From Kofleriaceae bacterium (GTDB taxonomy: Bacteria > Myxococcota_A > Polyangia > Haliangiales > Haliangiaceae): 11,415 bases of DNA. The stretch spans positions 1 through 11,415 of the forward strand of contig JAESTW010000314.1 in NCBI GenBank assembly GCA_016763395.1, in the 5' to 3' direction. Below, one piece after another: positions 1-6,869 of this stretch. The notes beneath the pieces were generated by a model that did no database searches, was not told where the DNA came from, and worked only from the letters and a program-made list of their open reading frames with translations. The translations under genes were made by a program, and so were the position numbers. Numbering within the stretch: position 1 is the stretch's first letter; every line of letters begins with the position of its first letter.

Positions 1-2
1 GT

Positions 3-692
3 GAGCCCGGCGAGATCAAAGCGAAGGCTGCTCAGATCAAAGCAAAGCCTGCCGAGGTCAAAGCAAAGCCTGCCGAGGTCAAAGCAAAGCCTGCCGAGGT
101 CAAAGCAAAGCCTGCCGAGGTCGAAATTGAGACCGTACTTGAAGGAAGTGAGGTTCGTGCCGAAGCGTTGGTCCTCGCGTCTGAACCCATCTTACTCGAC
201 ACACCCAAATCACAGCCCACGTCCGCCCTCCCGTCCGACAAGATCAACACGCCGCCGAGCAAACCATCCTCCTCCACAAGGCTCAACGAATGGCAAGACG
301 CTCTTGATGCTACTTCTACCGCGCGAACCCCCATTCCTATCGAGACGCTTTCTCCCACACGCAACGGACCACCAACACCTCCTCGCGCGACCATCCCACT
401 CGGACAAGTCGACGAATCACCGGGTAATCACACTACAGCTATCAGCAAACGAGCAGACAGCCAAGACGGGCTTCGTCCGGGCGAAATGGTAATCGGCCCG
501 CCTCCCTCAACCCACCCCGAACGCAGCCGATCACGCTCACGTCCCCTTGAAGATGTGACAGTAAGGCGTGCGGTTCCAATGCCTACGGAGGCCGTGCGCC
601 CCTCGGATTCGACCGATGAAGAGCTGACCTTTACCTCGCCGCTCGTGGCCGGACCATTTGTGACCAGGAAAAAGCCTCCGACCAAAGCGTAG
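3..692 (+). CDS. Low-complexity protein with KAKPAEV repeats, 3' end only
   Basis: The frame is open from the first bases of the window to a TAG at 690-692, giving 229 residues of a protein whose start lies upstream. It opens with five heptads of the form (I/V)KAKPAE (two with small changes), then a short acidic stretch (VEIETVLEG), and then about 180 residues rich in Pro, Ser, Thr and charged residues, including an RSRSRSRP patch. No folded domain, signal or membrane segment is visible, and this part is probably disordered. A second frame (1-492) is also open, but it only reads the repeat as Ser/Arg-rich RSKQSLP and stops early; I prefer the frame that stays open throughout. Function not recognised. 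It ends 12 bp from the stop of the convergent minus-strand gene. Confidence 0.6.
   Translation, partial: EPGEIKAKAAQIKAKPAEVKAKPAEVKAKPAEVKAKPAEVEIETVLEGSEVRAEALVLASEPILLDTPKSQPTSALPSDKINTPPSKPSSSTRLNEWQDALDATSTARTPIPIETLSPTRNGPPTPPRATIPLGQVDESPGNHTTAISKRADSQDGLRPGEMVIGPPPSTHPERSRSRSRPLEDVTVRRAVPMPTEAVRPSDSTDEELTFTSPLVAGPFVTRKKPPTKA
15..119 (+). repeat. Tandem 21-bp repeat, five copies
   Basis: Five consecutive 21-bp units start at 15, 36, 57, 78 and 99. The last three are identical (GTCAAAGCAAAGCCTGCCGA plus G); the second differs by one base and the first by several. Each unit encodes one heptad, (I/V)KAKPAE or the variant IKAKAAQ. The array keeps the frame and may extend upstream of the window, so copy number is probably variable between strains. 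Confidence 0.95.
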
Positions 693-704
693 GGGTACAG
701 AGAA

Positions 705-983
705 CTAAATGATGCCGGTTCGTCGTTTTTCTGCCGCTTTACCAAACTTAAGTGAGCATACGCCTTCACCACTCAGTACAAAGAGGTCCCCCTTCTCTGT
801 TGTTGCCAGGACCATCCCATCCTCATCAAACGAAATTTTCACCACAGATTCCACCATGAGTGTTTCATGTCCGAGACTGGCGAAGAAAGTCACAGCCTTG
901 CCATCCTCGACCAAAAATTCGCCGTTCTTTTCAGTACATTTGCCGTGGGTGAGAAGGAGTTGCGTTAGCGATTTAATCTTCAT
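705..983 (-). CDS. Small hypothetical protein, 92 aa
   Basis: The protein starts MKIKSLTQLLLTHG and is 92 residues long, with a central part that looks like a compact mixed fold (VTFFASLGHETLMVESV, then VLATTEKGDLFVLSG) and a basic C-terminus (KAAEKRRTGII). It has no signal peptide or membrane segment and is probably cytoplasmic. I do not recognise the family. I trust this strand over the plus-strand frame through 709-981 because it has regular amphipathic strands, whereas the opposite frame is Ser/Pro/Thr-rich shadow sequence. A longer frame extends to 1193, but that would run through the promoter region and signal peptide of the divergent lipoprotein. The ATG at 983 lacks a clear Shine-Dalgarno site; a TATGAT box lies just upstream. 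Confidence 0.65.
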   Translation of the reverse strand: MKIKSLTQLLLTHGKCTEKNGEFLVEDGKAVTFFASLGHETLMVESVVKISFDEDGMVLATTEKGDLFVLSGEGVCSLKFGKAAEKRRTGII

Positions 984-992
984 GATGGAATC

Positions 993-998
993 ATCATA
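993..998 (-). promoter_or_regulatory. Possible -10 box for the 92-aa gene
   Basis: On the minus strand this reads TATGAT, one mismatch from the sigma-70 -10 consensus, and it ends 9 bases before the ATG at 983. Transcription from it would start almost at the start codon. The hexamer 17 bases upstream (TGGATC) is a poor -35. The 73-bp gap between the two divergent genes must hold both promoters, which is the main support. Confidence 0.3.
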
Positions 999-1056
999 TT
1001 CTCGGGAAACATCGCGATCCAGACCCGTGCCCAAAAAGAAGGGTGGAAAGGCCTCA

Positions 1057-1650
1057 GTGGCCCTGCGGACTGCCATCCTCTTGCTGGTCTTTGCAAGCTG
1101 CGCTGGGCATACGCCGCCTACCAAACAGGCAACTGTCGGCCACGATACTGAGAGTCTCGTCCTGCAAGCACAAGACGCGGAGCGATCCCGCAACTACCAC
1201 GCGGCCCGCAAACTCTATCAACAAGCCATCGACAGTGCTGGCGACTCCACATCGGCAGCCTACGCCGCCAAAGAAATGGCCTCAGCGCTTAGTTTTTGGG
1301 GGGAATACGAGGGCGCGATGGAACTTATGCTACTGAGCCTAACGCACCGAGAAAGACAAGCACCTGTATGGCACGATCTGGGAATCCTACGGGCTCGCTC
1401 GGGCGCCCTTCCCGCGGCGCTGACTGCCTTGCAACGGGCCGTTGCGATCGCTCCAAAATCGGCGCGTGCCCGGGTCACACTGGCTGCGCTCTTGGTGAAA
1501 ATGCACGAGTACAAACGTGCATTGCGCCACTATCGGACACTGCTGGGCTTGAAAATCCCCGCCAAAATAGAGCGAGCGACCCATCGGGCGATCAAGTTGC
1601 TGCAAGTAGAGATTGCATCCCAGCAGCAGCCTGCGACGGTGCCTCAATGA
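1057..1650 (+). CDS. TPR-repeat lipoprotein
   Basis: Starting at GTG 1057, the protein is 197 aa. Its N-terminus MALRTAILLLVFASC is a short lipoprotein signal with a lipobox-like FASC (Cys15). It is followed by about four tetratricopeptide helical pairs: AERSRNYHAARKLYQQAI, ALSFWGEYEGAMELMLLSL, GILRARSGALPAALTALQRA and LLVKMHEYKRALRHYRTLL. TPR proteins are scaffolds for protein contacts, so this is a likely membrane-anchored adaptor in the periplasm or outer membrane. GTG 1057 is chosen because a good Shine-Dalgarno site (GGAAAGG, 1045-1051) lies 5 bases before it and because it gives a normal signal peptide. The frame is open back to 709, but that extension overlaps the minus-strand gene and is compositionally unlike a protein. 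GTG 1027 is another possible start. Partner unknown. Confidence 0.75.
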   Translation: MALRTAILLLVFASCAGHTPPTKQATVGHDTESLVLQAQDAERSRNYHAARKLYQQAIDSAGDSTSAAYAAKEMASALSFWGEYEGAMELMLLSLTHRERQAPVWHDLGILRARSGALPAALTALQRAVAIAPKSARARVTLAALLVKMHEYKRALRHYRTLLGLKIPAKIERATHRAIKLLQVEIASQQQPATVPQ

Positions 1651-1725
1651 TCCGCCTGCCACTACGACTCAATGATCGCTACCGCTCTCTGCCTCGCACT
1701 TGAGAGCGTTTCTGATCGCCATTCA

Positions 1726-1755
1726 TTGTCACATTGCAGTTACACACGCTATAAA
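1726..1755 (+). promoter_or_regulatory. Sigma-70-like promoter for the HEAT-channel-MNIO operon
   Basis: TTGTCA (1726-1731) and TATAAA (1750-1755) are separated by 18 bp, close to the housekeeping consensus. They sit in a 113-bp non-coding gap directly before the first gene of the operon. The -10 box ends only 8 bases before the ATG at 1764, so the predicted RNA start (about 1762) would leave essentially no 5' leader. This is judged by eye, with no transcription data. Confidence 0.5.
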
Positions 1756-1763
1756 TAGGGAAT

Positions 1764-4229
1764 ATGCGCGGGAAGATCCTACTTAGCCTCTGTCTATTCC
1801 TAGCACTTCCTCGTTTCACTGCCGACCAAGCTCATGCCTTTGATTGGCTGGGGCGGATCGCAATCGACGCCGATGGACTTTCGTCTGAGGATCCGCAACT
1901 TCGACTCAAGGCGGTTCGCAGTTTGCGCAACTACGCGACAGAGTGGACAAAGGAGTTCTTGCTCGATGCACTCTCTGATGAAAACATCAACGTGCGCACT
2001 GAAGCCGGACGAGCCCTAGCCAACAACAAGGTGGCCGAGGCGATTCCGATTCTGATTCTGTGGTTAGCAGAGCCGGACAGCGCCAGCAAAGAGGCCGCAG
2101 CTGACATTTTGGGCGAGATGAAAGCCACGGAAGCAATTCCCGCTCTGGTTCGCTCTCTCGGAGACCCGGATTTTAAAATTCGTCTGCGCTCCACCAATGC
2201 GTTGGGCATGATTGGCGGCAGCTCAGTAATCGTGCCATTGGTGACTAGGCTGGAGGACCCGAAGTCGGACGTTCGTTTGGCTGCCGTCATGCAACTCAAA
2301 GAACTTGGCGACAAGCGATCGGTAATTCCCCTAGTCGGGCTTTTCAAGGATCCCAGCGTGAAAGTTCGCATCGCCGCCCACGAGGCAATCGGCGATCTCG
2401 GTGACCTATCGGCGACTCCTGCTCTCTTGCGCTCATTGGACAGCCGCGACGATCGAGTTGAGTTGGCATCCATCACCTCACTGGGAAACCTGAAAGCTTT
2501 AGCTGCACTGCCGCGTCTGATGTCCGCACACTCCCATTCCAACAGCGCGCTGCATGGGAAACTTTCGTACAGCTTGGCACAGATCGCTGCGGCTCACCCG
2601 AAGGATCCGAGTTCAAAACGCGTATTGGTAGCGCTCGTCGAGGAGCTCGGACAACGAAAGACCCGCTCCTCGGCCAAAGAAGCGCTGCACATTGCTGGTC
2701 CCGCCGCTGTTCCCGCCCTGCTGGAGCAGTTGCAAGGCCGAATCGCCGGCGATCCTACTGCAACGGTAGAAATACTTCTTCAAATCGCTGACCAGCGGGC
2801 TACCGACGCGCTCATTGCGGAGCTGGACCGGGGCCGAGTGTCTCAAGCGCTACTTTTGTCCGGTCTCAAAAAGCTGGGCGCGACGCGGGCGCTACTGCCG
2901 GTACTCGCGCTACTCAACGATCGGGATCCTGCTGTCCGATTGTTGGCAATGGACACATTGGACTCCATCGTCCGAGAAGATAGCGCCGCAGCCGACCTCA
3001 TCGCCGAAAGGCTGGAGGACGATGAGATTGAGATTCGACATTTGGCGATACGATATCTCGGCAGACTTCGCTCCCAGGCGGCGGCACCGGCGCTCGAGGC
3101 ACTCGTTGGCGACTCACCCAATTTGCAGTCCAAAGCCCTAGCACTGGCCGCGCTCACGAAAATACGGTCCAAATCAAGCGGTGCCCTCGGCATTTCAATT
3201 CTTCGAAATGGCCCACATAGCCTGCGTGCTCTGGCGGCCGACTTGCTCGCTGAGATCGCCGACCCACAATCCCTTCAACCGCTGACAAAACTTATATCGG
3301 AGAGTTCGGACACGACCCGATCCACCTTGGCGATACAAGTCGTGGGTGCCACACTCCGCGACAAGAAAAACCAAGAGATCGAGGAACTCTTGCTCGGAAT
3401 TGCTGTTGCTCCCTCGCTACCGCGCTCGCTGGCCGCTATCGAAGCACTGGTCTCCATGGACGCTGATGCCAATTCGGTACTTCGCCAAATCGCCATCAGC
3501 ACCGAGCCTGAACGTCGGCGCGCGGCGATTATTGCCCTAGGCGCTACTGGCGATGGCCGAAGCCGAAAGTTGTTGCGTGCAGCACTCGCAGCTCCTGGCC
3601 AGAAGCTCGCAGCCGCGGCCGCTTGGTCGTTGGCCGAAATCGCCGACAACGATGCCAAAGCGGCTCTCTCCCGAGCCCTCCGGACAAACAAGCCAGCTCT
3701 CGCAATTAACGCCAGTGCCGCCCTAGCTACCCTGGCTAGCGTGTCGGACAAAGGAAAACTACGTTCGCTATTACACAACAAGATCAGTCTAGTTCGCGTC
3801 AATGCGGTCATTGGTCTGTCCGGCTTGAAAGGTGTTGAGATCGCTCGAATTCAAAAGCTAGCCGAGCACGATCGAAGTTGGCTGGTACGTGTCGCAGCAC
3901 TGCGATCGCTGAGCAGACTTGGAGGTGCTGGCGCTAGCGACACCCTTAAAACGGCGTCCGAGAATGATCGTTCGGCCAAGGTGCGAGCCGTTGCCAAAGC
4001 GCTATTGGCACAGCCATTCTCACCCGCTCCCCGCGACGGATGGAGAGTCTTTCGAGTCATTGACCCAGATCAAGACGACGCCCCTGTCAGGCGTACGGCC
4101 CGTTTCTTTGTCGGAAACGATGGGTTGGCAACCGTGAGTTTCAGTGACCACCGCGGCCGAATCGTATACGAACACTTCCCACACGGTGATTTTGTAGAAG
4201 GCGCCTTGGACAACTTGGCGAGATATTAA
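1764..4229 (+). CDS. Secreted HEAT-repeat protein, 821 aa
   Basis: Residues 1-25 form a Sec signal peptide ending in AHA|F. Residues of about 30-750 are an almost unbroken solenoid of short HEAT / PBS-lyase-type repeats of about 31 residues, recognisable by recurring patterns such as LxDPxxxVRxxAxxALGxLGD (for example SVKVRIAAHEAIGDLGD and DPAVRLLAMDTLDSI). Such solenoids are protein-binding scaffolds and not enzymes here: no E-Z lyase or other catalytic segment is seen. The last 70 residues (752-821) leave the repeat pattern, look beta-rich (GWRVFRVIDPDQ, ARFFVGNDGLATVSFSD, GRIVYEHF) and may be a small separate domain. The protein should act outside the cytoplasmic membrane. It is the first gene of the putative operon, with the channel gene beginning 11 bp after its stop. 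Its partner is unknown; the downstream channel is one candidate from position alone. Confidence 0.9.
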   Translation: MRGKILLSLCLFLALPRFTADQAHAFDWLGRIAIDADGLSSEDPQLRLKAVRSLRNYATEWTKEFLLDALSDENINVRTEAGRALANNKVAEAIPILILWLAEPDSASKEAAADILGEMKATEAIPALVRSLGDPDFKIRLRSTNALGMIGGSSVIVPLVTRLEDPKSDVRLAAVMQLKELGDKRSVIPLVGLFKDPSVKVRIAAHEAIGDLGDLSATPALLRSLDSRDDRVELASITSLGNLKALAALPRLMSAHSHSNSALHGKLSYSLAQIAAAHPKDPSSKRVLVALVEELGQRKTRSSAKEALHIAGPAAVPALLEQLQGRIAGDPTATVEILLQIADQRATDALIAELDRGRVSQALLLSGLKKLGATRALLPVLALLNDRDPAVRLLAMDTLDSIVREDSAAADLIAERLEDDEIEIRHLAIRYLGRLRSQAAAPALEALVGDSPNLQSKALALAALTKIRSKSSGALGISILRNGPHSLRALAADLLAEIADPQSLQPLTKLISESSDTTRSTLAIQVVGATLRDKKNQEIEELLLGIAVAPSLPRSLAAIEALVSMDADANSVLRQIAISTEPERRRAAIIALGATGDGRSRKLLRAALAAPGQKLAAAAAWSLAEIADNDAKAALSRALRTNKPALAINASAALATLASVSDKGKLRSLLHNKISLVRVNAVIGLSGLKGVEIARIQKLAEHDRSWLVRVAALRSLSRLGGAGASDTLKTASENDRSAKVRAVAKALLAQPFSPAPRDGWRVFRVIDPDQDDAPVRRTARFFVGNDGLATVSFSDHRGRIVYEHFPHGDFVEGALDNLARY

Positions 4230-4240
4230 TCGTATATTGT

Positions 4241-5395
4241 ATGCCCCAACTCCTACGACATACCGCCCTGCTTACCATTGCCCTACTCGCGATCCTCACC
4301 CCCCAATTATGGGCACAGGATATGAAAGCGCAGAAGACAGAGAATGAGCCTCAAGCGGTCGACACAGCCCCGGACACCACTGGCCCGGACACCACTCCAC
4401 GGGTTCTCCGTGTTGGAACCAAGGAGGCCGCCCCTTTCGCCTTCAAAGTTCGCGGAGAATGGACCGGAATTGCGATAGAGCTTTGGCGGGATATTGCTAC
4501 TGATCTCGGACACGAATTCGTCATTGAGGAGAGAACGGTAGACGGACTCTTCGAGGGGCTGCGATCAGGCTCGCTCGATATCACAATCGGAGCCATAAGC
4601 ATCACCGCAGAGCGAGAGTCCGATGTCGATTTTAGCCACTCCTTTTTTGGATCCGGGATAGGCATCGCCACCCGCTATGATGAAGAGGACAGCTGGGGCG
4701 GGATACTGGACAGACTTCGCTCGGTAGCTCTCGCCAAAGCGATGGGCGCACTATTGCTCGCTTTGGGTATTGCAGCCTCGCTGGTGTATGTCTTCGAAAG
4801 GCGGCGCAATACAGAAGAGTTTGGAGGGACCATTCCTCAGGGCTTGGGCGCAAGCCTGTGGTGGTCTGCAGTAACCATGACTACGGTCGGATACGGGGAC
4901 AAAGCCCCCAAAACCGTGGGTGGCCGTATCGTAGGTGGCATTTGGATGTTTACCAGTGTTGTGATCGTATCGACCTTTACTGCATCCATCGCTTCTTCGT
5001 TGACCCTAACTCGTCTCACAGACAAAGTACGTGGTCCAGAAGATCTCGCAGGAGTCCGTGTGGCAGCAATCTCCGGTTCCACAAGTGCCATCTACCTGCG
5101 AAGCAGCGGAATCCGGCACAAGACCAATGCGTCCATTGACGAGTCCCTACAACTGTTGAGGGACGGCAAGGTAGATGCTGTTGTGCACGACAGACCCGTA
5201 TTGCAGTACCTAATTGGCCAGGAGAACAATTCTGACTTGATGGTTCTCGGACATTCCCTCCTTCGTGAGAATTATGGCTTCGCTCTGCCACCGAATTCGC
5301 CCTTACGGGAAGAGGTCAACCGTTCAATTCTTCACCACACCCAGGGCGATTCCTTCAAACACATCATTGTCCGATACCTCGGCGCTTCACAGTGA
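4241..5395 (+). CDS. Ionotropic glutamate receptor-like K+ channel (GluR0 type)
   Basis: 384 aa. A signal peptide (1-25, ending LWA) is followed by a Thr/Asp/Pro linker and a periplasmic-binding-protein domain (about 54-150) with the typical ligand signature ITAERESDVDFS; Arg125 is the expected contact for the ligand carboxylate. The domain is interrupted by a pore module: membrane helix about 166-186, pore loop with the K+ selectivity filter TTVGYGD (214-220), and membrane helix about 228-250. The second half of the binding domain follows (about 262-384), with the SGSTSAIYL loop and Asp317 (VVHDRP) at the position that binds the ligand amino group. This is the architecture of prokaryotic glutamate-gated potassium channels, so a ligand-gated K+ channel in the inner membrane sensing a periplasmic amino acid or similar molecule is expected. 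The ligand cannot be read from the sequence. It lies 11 bp after the HEAT gene and 21 bp before the next gene; no clear Shine-Dalgarno site precedes the ATG. Confidence 0.92.
   Translation: MPQLLRHTALLTIALLAILTPQLWAQDMKAQKTENEPQAVDTAPDTTGPDTTPRVLRVGTKEAAPFAFKVRGEWTGIAIELWRDIATDLGHEFVIEERTVDGLFEGLRSGSLDITIGAISITAERESDVDFSHSFFGSGIGIATRYDEEDSWGGILDRLRSVALAKAMGALLLALGIAASLVYVFERRRNTEEFGGTIPQGLGASLWWSAVTMTTVGYGDKAPKTVGGRIVGGIWMFTSVVIVSTFTASIASSLTLTRLTDKVRGPEDLAGVRVAAISGSTSAIYLRSSGIRHKTNASIDESLQLLRDGKVDAVVHDRPVLQYLIGQENNSDLMVLGHSLLRENYGFALPPNSPLREEVNRSILHHTQGDSFKHIIVRYLGASQ
4369..4396 (+). repeat. 15-bp direct duplication inside channel gene
   Basis: CCCGGACACCACT occurs at 4369-4381 and again at 4384-4396. 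It encodes PDTTG-PDTTP in the flexible linker between signal peptide and ligand-binding domain, so it looks like a small in-frame slippage duplication. Confidence 0.8.
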
Positions 5396-5416
5396 CAAGG
5401 TAACCAAGCCTCGACT

Positions 5417-5992
5417 ATGCAGGAAGACTTCCAGTCCGCATTTGCAGCGATCGTGTGCGACCGGGATACTCGCCGGCTATTTCACCACGCCCCCTCAGAG
5501 GCGCTTGCTGCCTTTGTGCTGAGCGCCAAAGAGAAGCGCGTTCTGTGCACTATCCCCAAGGTACAATGGGATCGCTACGCCAATAGCCTAGTGCAAAAAA
5601 AGTGGCGAGAACTGGCTACCATCGTTCCGTGCAGCCACAGACTCTCGCCAGGTCTAGCCCAGATCTACAAACGCTGGATCGAGCGCAGTCCCAGTGGCAA
5701 CAAGGACAGCATCTTGGCTCCCGGACAGCGACAGGCATTGCGCGCGCTTCCCCATATGCACGCTGCCCTGTCGAGGCAATGCGAGTCACAGTATGCTCCG
5801 GACCTCTTCGCCTTCGAAGTTCTTTCGAGTTGTTCTGAGGCAGACAACATCCCCCGTTTTCTGCGAACTCGTTGCGAGATACACACGATCGCTCTCCAGA
5901 TCCAGGACAATGAACTCAGCGTGGAAGCCCCGAGCACCCCTACCCAGTACCGCTTTTGCGCGAAAGGGTTTCAGTGGAAACGTCCGGTGTAG
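5417..5992 (+). CDS. Putative MNIO partner protein (MbnC/DUF2063-like role)
   Basis: 191 aa, no signal peptide, cytoplasmic. The N-terminal half is helical, with a pattern like F-x4-P-x-EAL-x-x-F-x-LS-x-x-E-x-x-x-L (22-43) followed by YANSLVQKKWRELATIVP (54-71). The middle carries PDLFAFEVLSS (128-138), recalling the DLaxlE segment of DUF2063/MbnC-type proteins. The C-terminus looks beta-rich. Seven Cys (14, 44, 72, 122, 139, 153, 181) are spread along it. The main argument for function is position: it sits directly before, and overlaps, the DUF692 enzyme, as obligate partners that bind the substrate leader do in methanobactin-type and bufferin-type clusters. Sequence similarity to those partners is weak by eye, so the family call is tentative. 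ATG 5417 follows AAGGT by a slightly long spacer. Confidence 0.55.
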   Translation: MQEDFQSAFAAIVCDRDTRRLFHHAPSEALAAFVLSAKEKRVLCTIPKVQWDRYANSLVQKKWRELATIVPCSHRLSPGLAQIYKRWIERSPSGNKDSILAPGQRQALRALPHMHAALSRQCESQYAPDLFAFEVLSSCSEADNIPRFLRTRCEIHTIALQIQDNELSVEAPSTPTQYRFCAKGFQWKRPV

Positions 5993-6804
5993 CCAACGAC
6001 TTTATCGGCGCCGGGCTCAGTTATCGCGCATGCTACCGTGACCAATTGCTGGCATCTACTAGCGAGATTTCCGTACTAGAAATCATCCCGCAACATTTCT
6101 TTGCCGACCCGGGAAGCATCGATGAACTCGCCGAGCGTTTCACCTTGGTCTTTCACGATACAGATTTGCCGACCGCTACCCTCGGTTCGGACAAGACTTT
6201 TTTTGACGCACGCCTGCAGCGCCTCGGTGAACTCGTAGATCGGGCAAAACCGCAATACCTGTCAACCCACCTCGCACTCACCGGATCCCCGCTCGGAGTC
6301 GACCTTGGACACCTAGCGCCCTTGTGGTTTACCGAGGAATTGCTCCAACACATGTCGACGAGAATTTCTGAAACCCAGTCTCGCCTGCAAATCCCCATAG
6401 CGCTGGAAAACCTGGCTGGATTCTCCATTCCCGAATGCGAGATGAGTGAGAGCGAGTTTCTGAGTGCGCTGTGCGCGCAAACGCAGTGCGGAGTGTTACT
6501 CGACCTCACAAACCTTCTCATCAATGCCCGCAATAGCGATCTTGATCCCGTGTCCCAGATGTACGACTATCCGCTAGGGTCGGTAATGCAAATTCATTTG
6601 GCAGGCGGAAAAAAGAGACAAGATCATTGGATCGACAGCCACTCTAGCTCGGTCGATCCAGATAGTTTTGCGCTGCTCTCGGCTCTTCGCGAGCACGCAA
6701 GTCCACGGGCCATCATTGTCGAACGCGATCAGAACTTCCCCGAGTTCTCAGAACTTGTCGCTGAAGCAAGTCGAGCCGAATCAATTTGGAGAGGCTCAAC
6801 ATGA
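5974..6804 (+). CDS. DUF692/MNIO family multinuclear iron oxidative enzyme
   Basis: 276 aa from GTG 5974. The order of conserved motifs is that of the DUF692 TIM barrel: GAGLSYR (12-18), EIIPQHFF (36-43), STHLALTG (97-104), ALENL (143-147), CGVLLDLTNLLINARN (172-187), MQIHLAGG (205-212), WIDSHS (219-224) and VERDQNFPEFSELVAEA (249-265). The His, Glu, Asp and Asn in these motifs (H99, E145, D177, N180, H208, D221, H223, E250) are the expected iron ligands. Known members (MbnB, TglH, bufferin enzymes) use a two- or three-iron centre and O2 to remodel cysteines or other residues of a ribosomal peptide, usually with a partner protein. GTG 5974 is chosen because AAAGGG (5963-5968) is well placed 5 bases upstream; TTG 5956 is the longer alternative. 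The start overlaps the partner gene by 19 bp, so the two are probably translationally coupled. Confidence 0.88.
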   Translation: METSGVANDFIGAGLSYRACYRDQLLASTSEISVLEIIPQHFFADPGSIDELAERFTLVFHDTDLPTATLGSDKTFFDARLQRLGELVDRAKPQYLSTHLALTGSPLGVDLGHLAPLWFTEELLQHMSTRISETQSRLQIPIALENLAGFSIPECEMSESEFLSALCAQTQCGVLLDLTNLLINARNSDLDPVSQMYDYPLGSVMQIHLAGGKKRQDHWIDSHSSSVDPDSFALLSALREHASPRAIIVERDQNFPEFSELVAEASRAESIWRGST

Positions 6805-6866
6805 ACGTAAGCGAAAACGAACTCGTAGCCCTCAAATCCACCATCATGCAGAAAGCCCGATCCTAA
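6801..6866 (+). CDS. 21-aa ORF between MNIO and Cys-tail gene
   Basis: The ATG overlaps the MNIO stop in an ATGA junction, the classic arrangement for coupled translation, and the TAA at 6864-6866 is only 3 bases before the ATG of the next gene. The peptide begins MNVSENELVALKS and ends MQKARS; it has no Cys, signal or membrane segment. The ORF is in the same frame as the downstream 375-aa protein, so only the TAA and one AAA codon separate them. It may be a coupling peptide that carries ribosomes to the next gene, which has no good ribosome site of its own; a real tiny protein; or the original N-terminus of the downstream protein cut off by a new stop. Function unknown. Confidence 0.45.
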   Translation: MNVSENELVALKSTIMQKARS

Positions 6867-6869
6867 AAA

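Noticed and set aside
1..492. 163-codon plus-strand frame with RSKQSLP repeats
   Set aside because: It is the alternative reading of the 21-bp array. It becomes Ser/Arg/His-rich and stops at 492, while the frame giving KAKPAEV stays open to 692.
709..1056. N-terminal extension of the TPR lipoprotein from ATG 709
   Set aside because: It overlaps the minus-strand 92-aa gene, is compositionally shadow-like, and would bury the lipoprotein signal; GTG 1057 has a good ribosome site.
984..1193. N-terminal extension of the minus-strand 92-aa protein to 1193
   Set aside because: It would cross the signal peptide of the divergent lipoprotein and lacks a protein-like pattern before MKIKSL.
3275..3811. 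178-codon minus-strand frame inside the HEAT gene
   Set aside because: It is the antisense shadow of Ala/Leu-rich repeats; the plus strand has clear periodic HEAT motifs.
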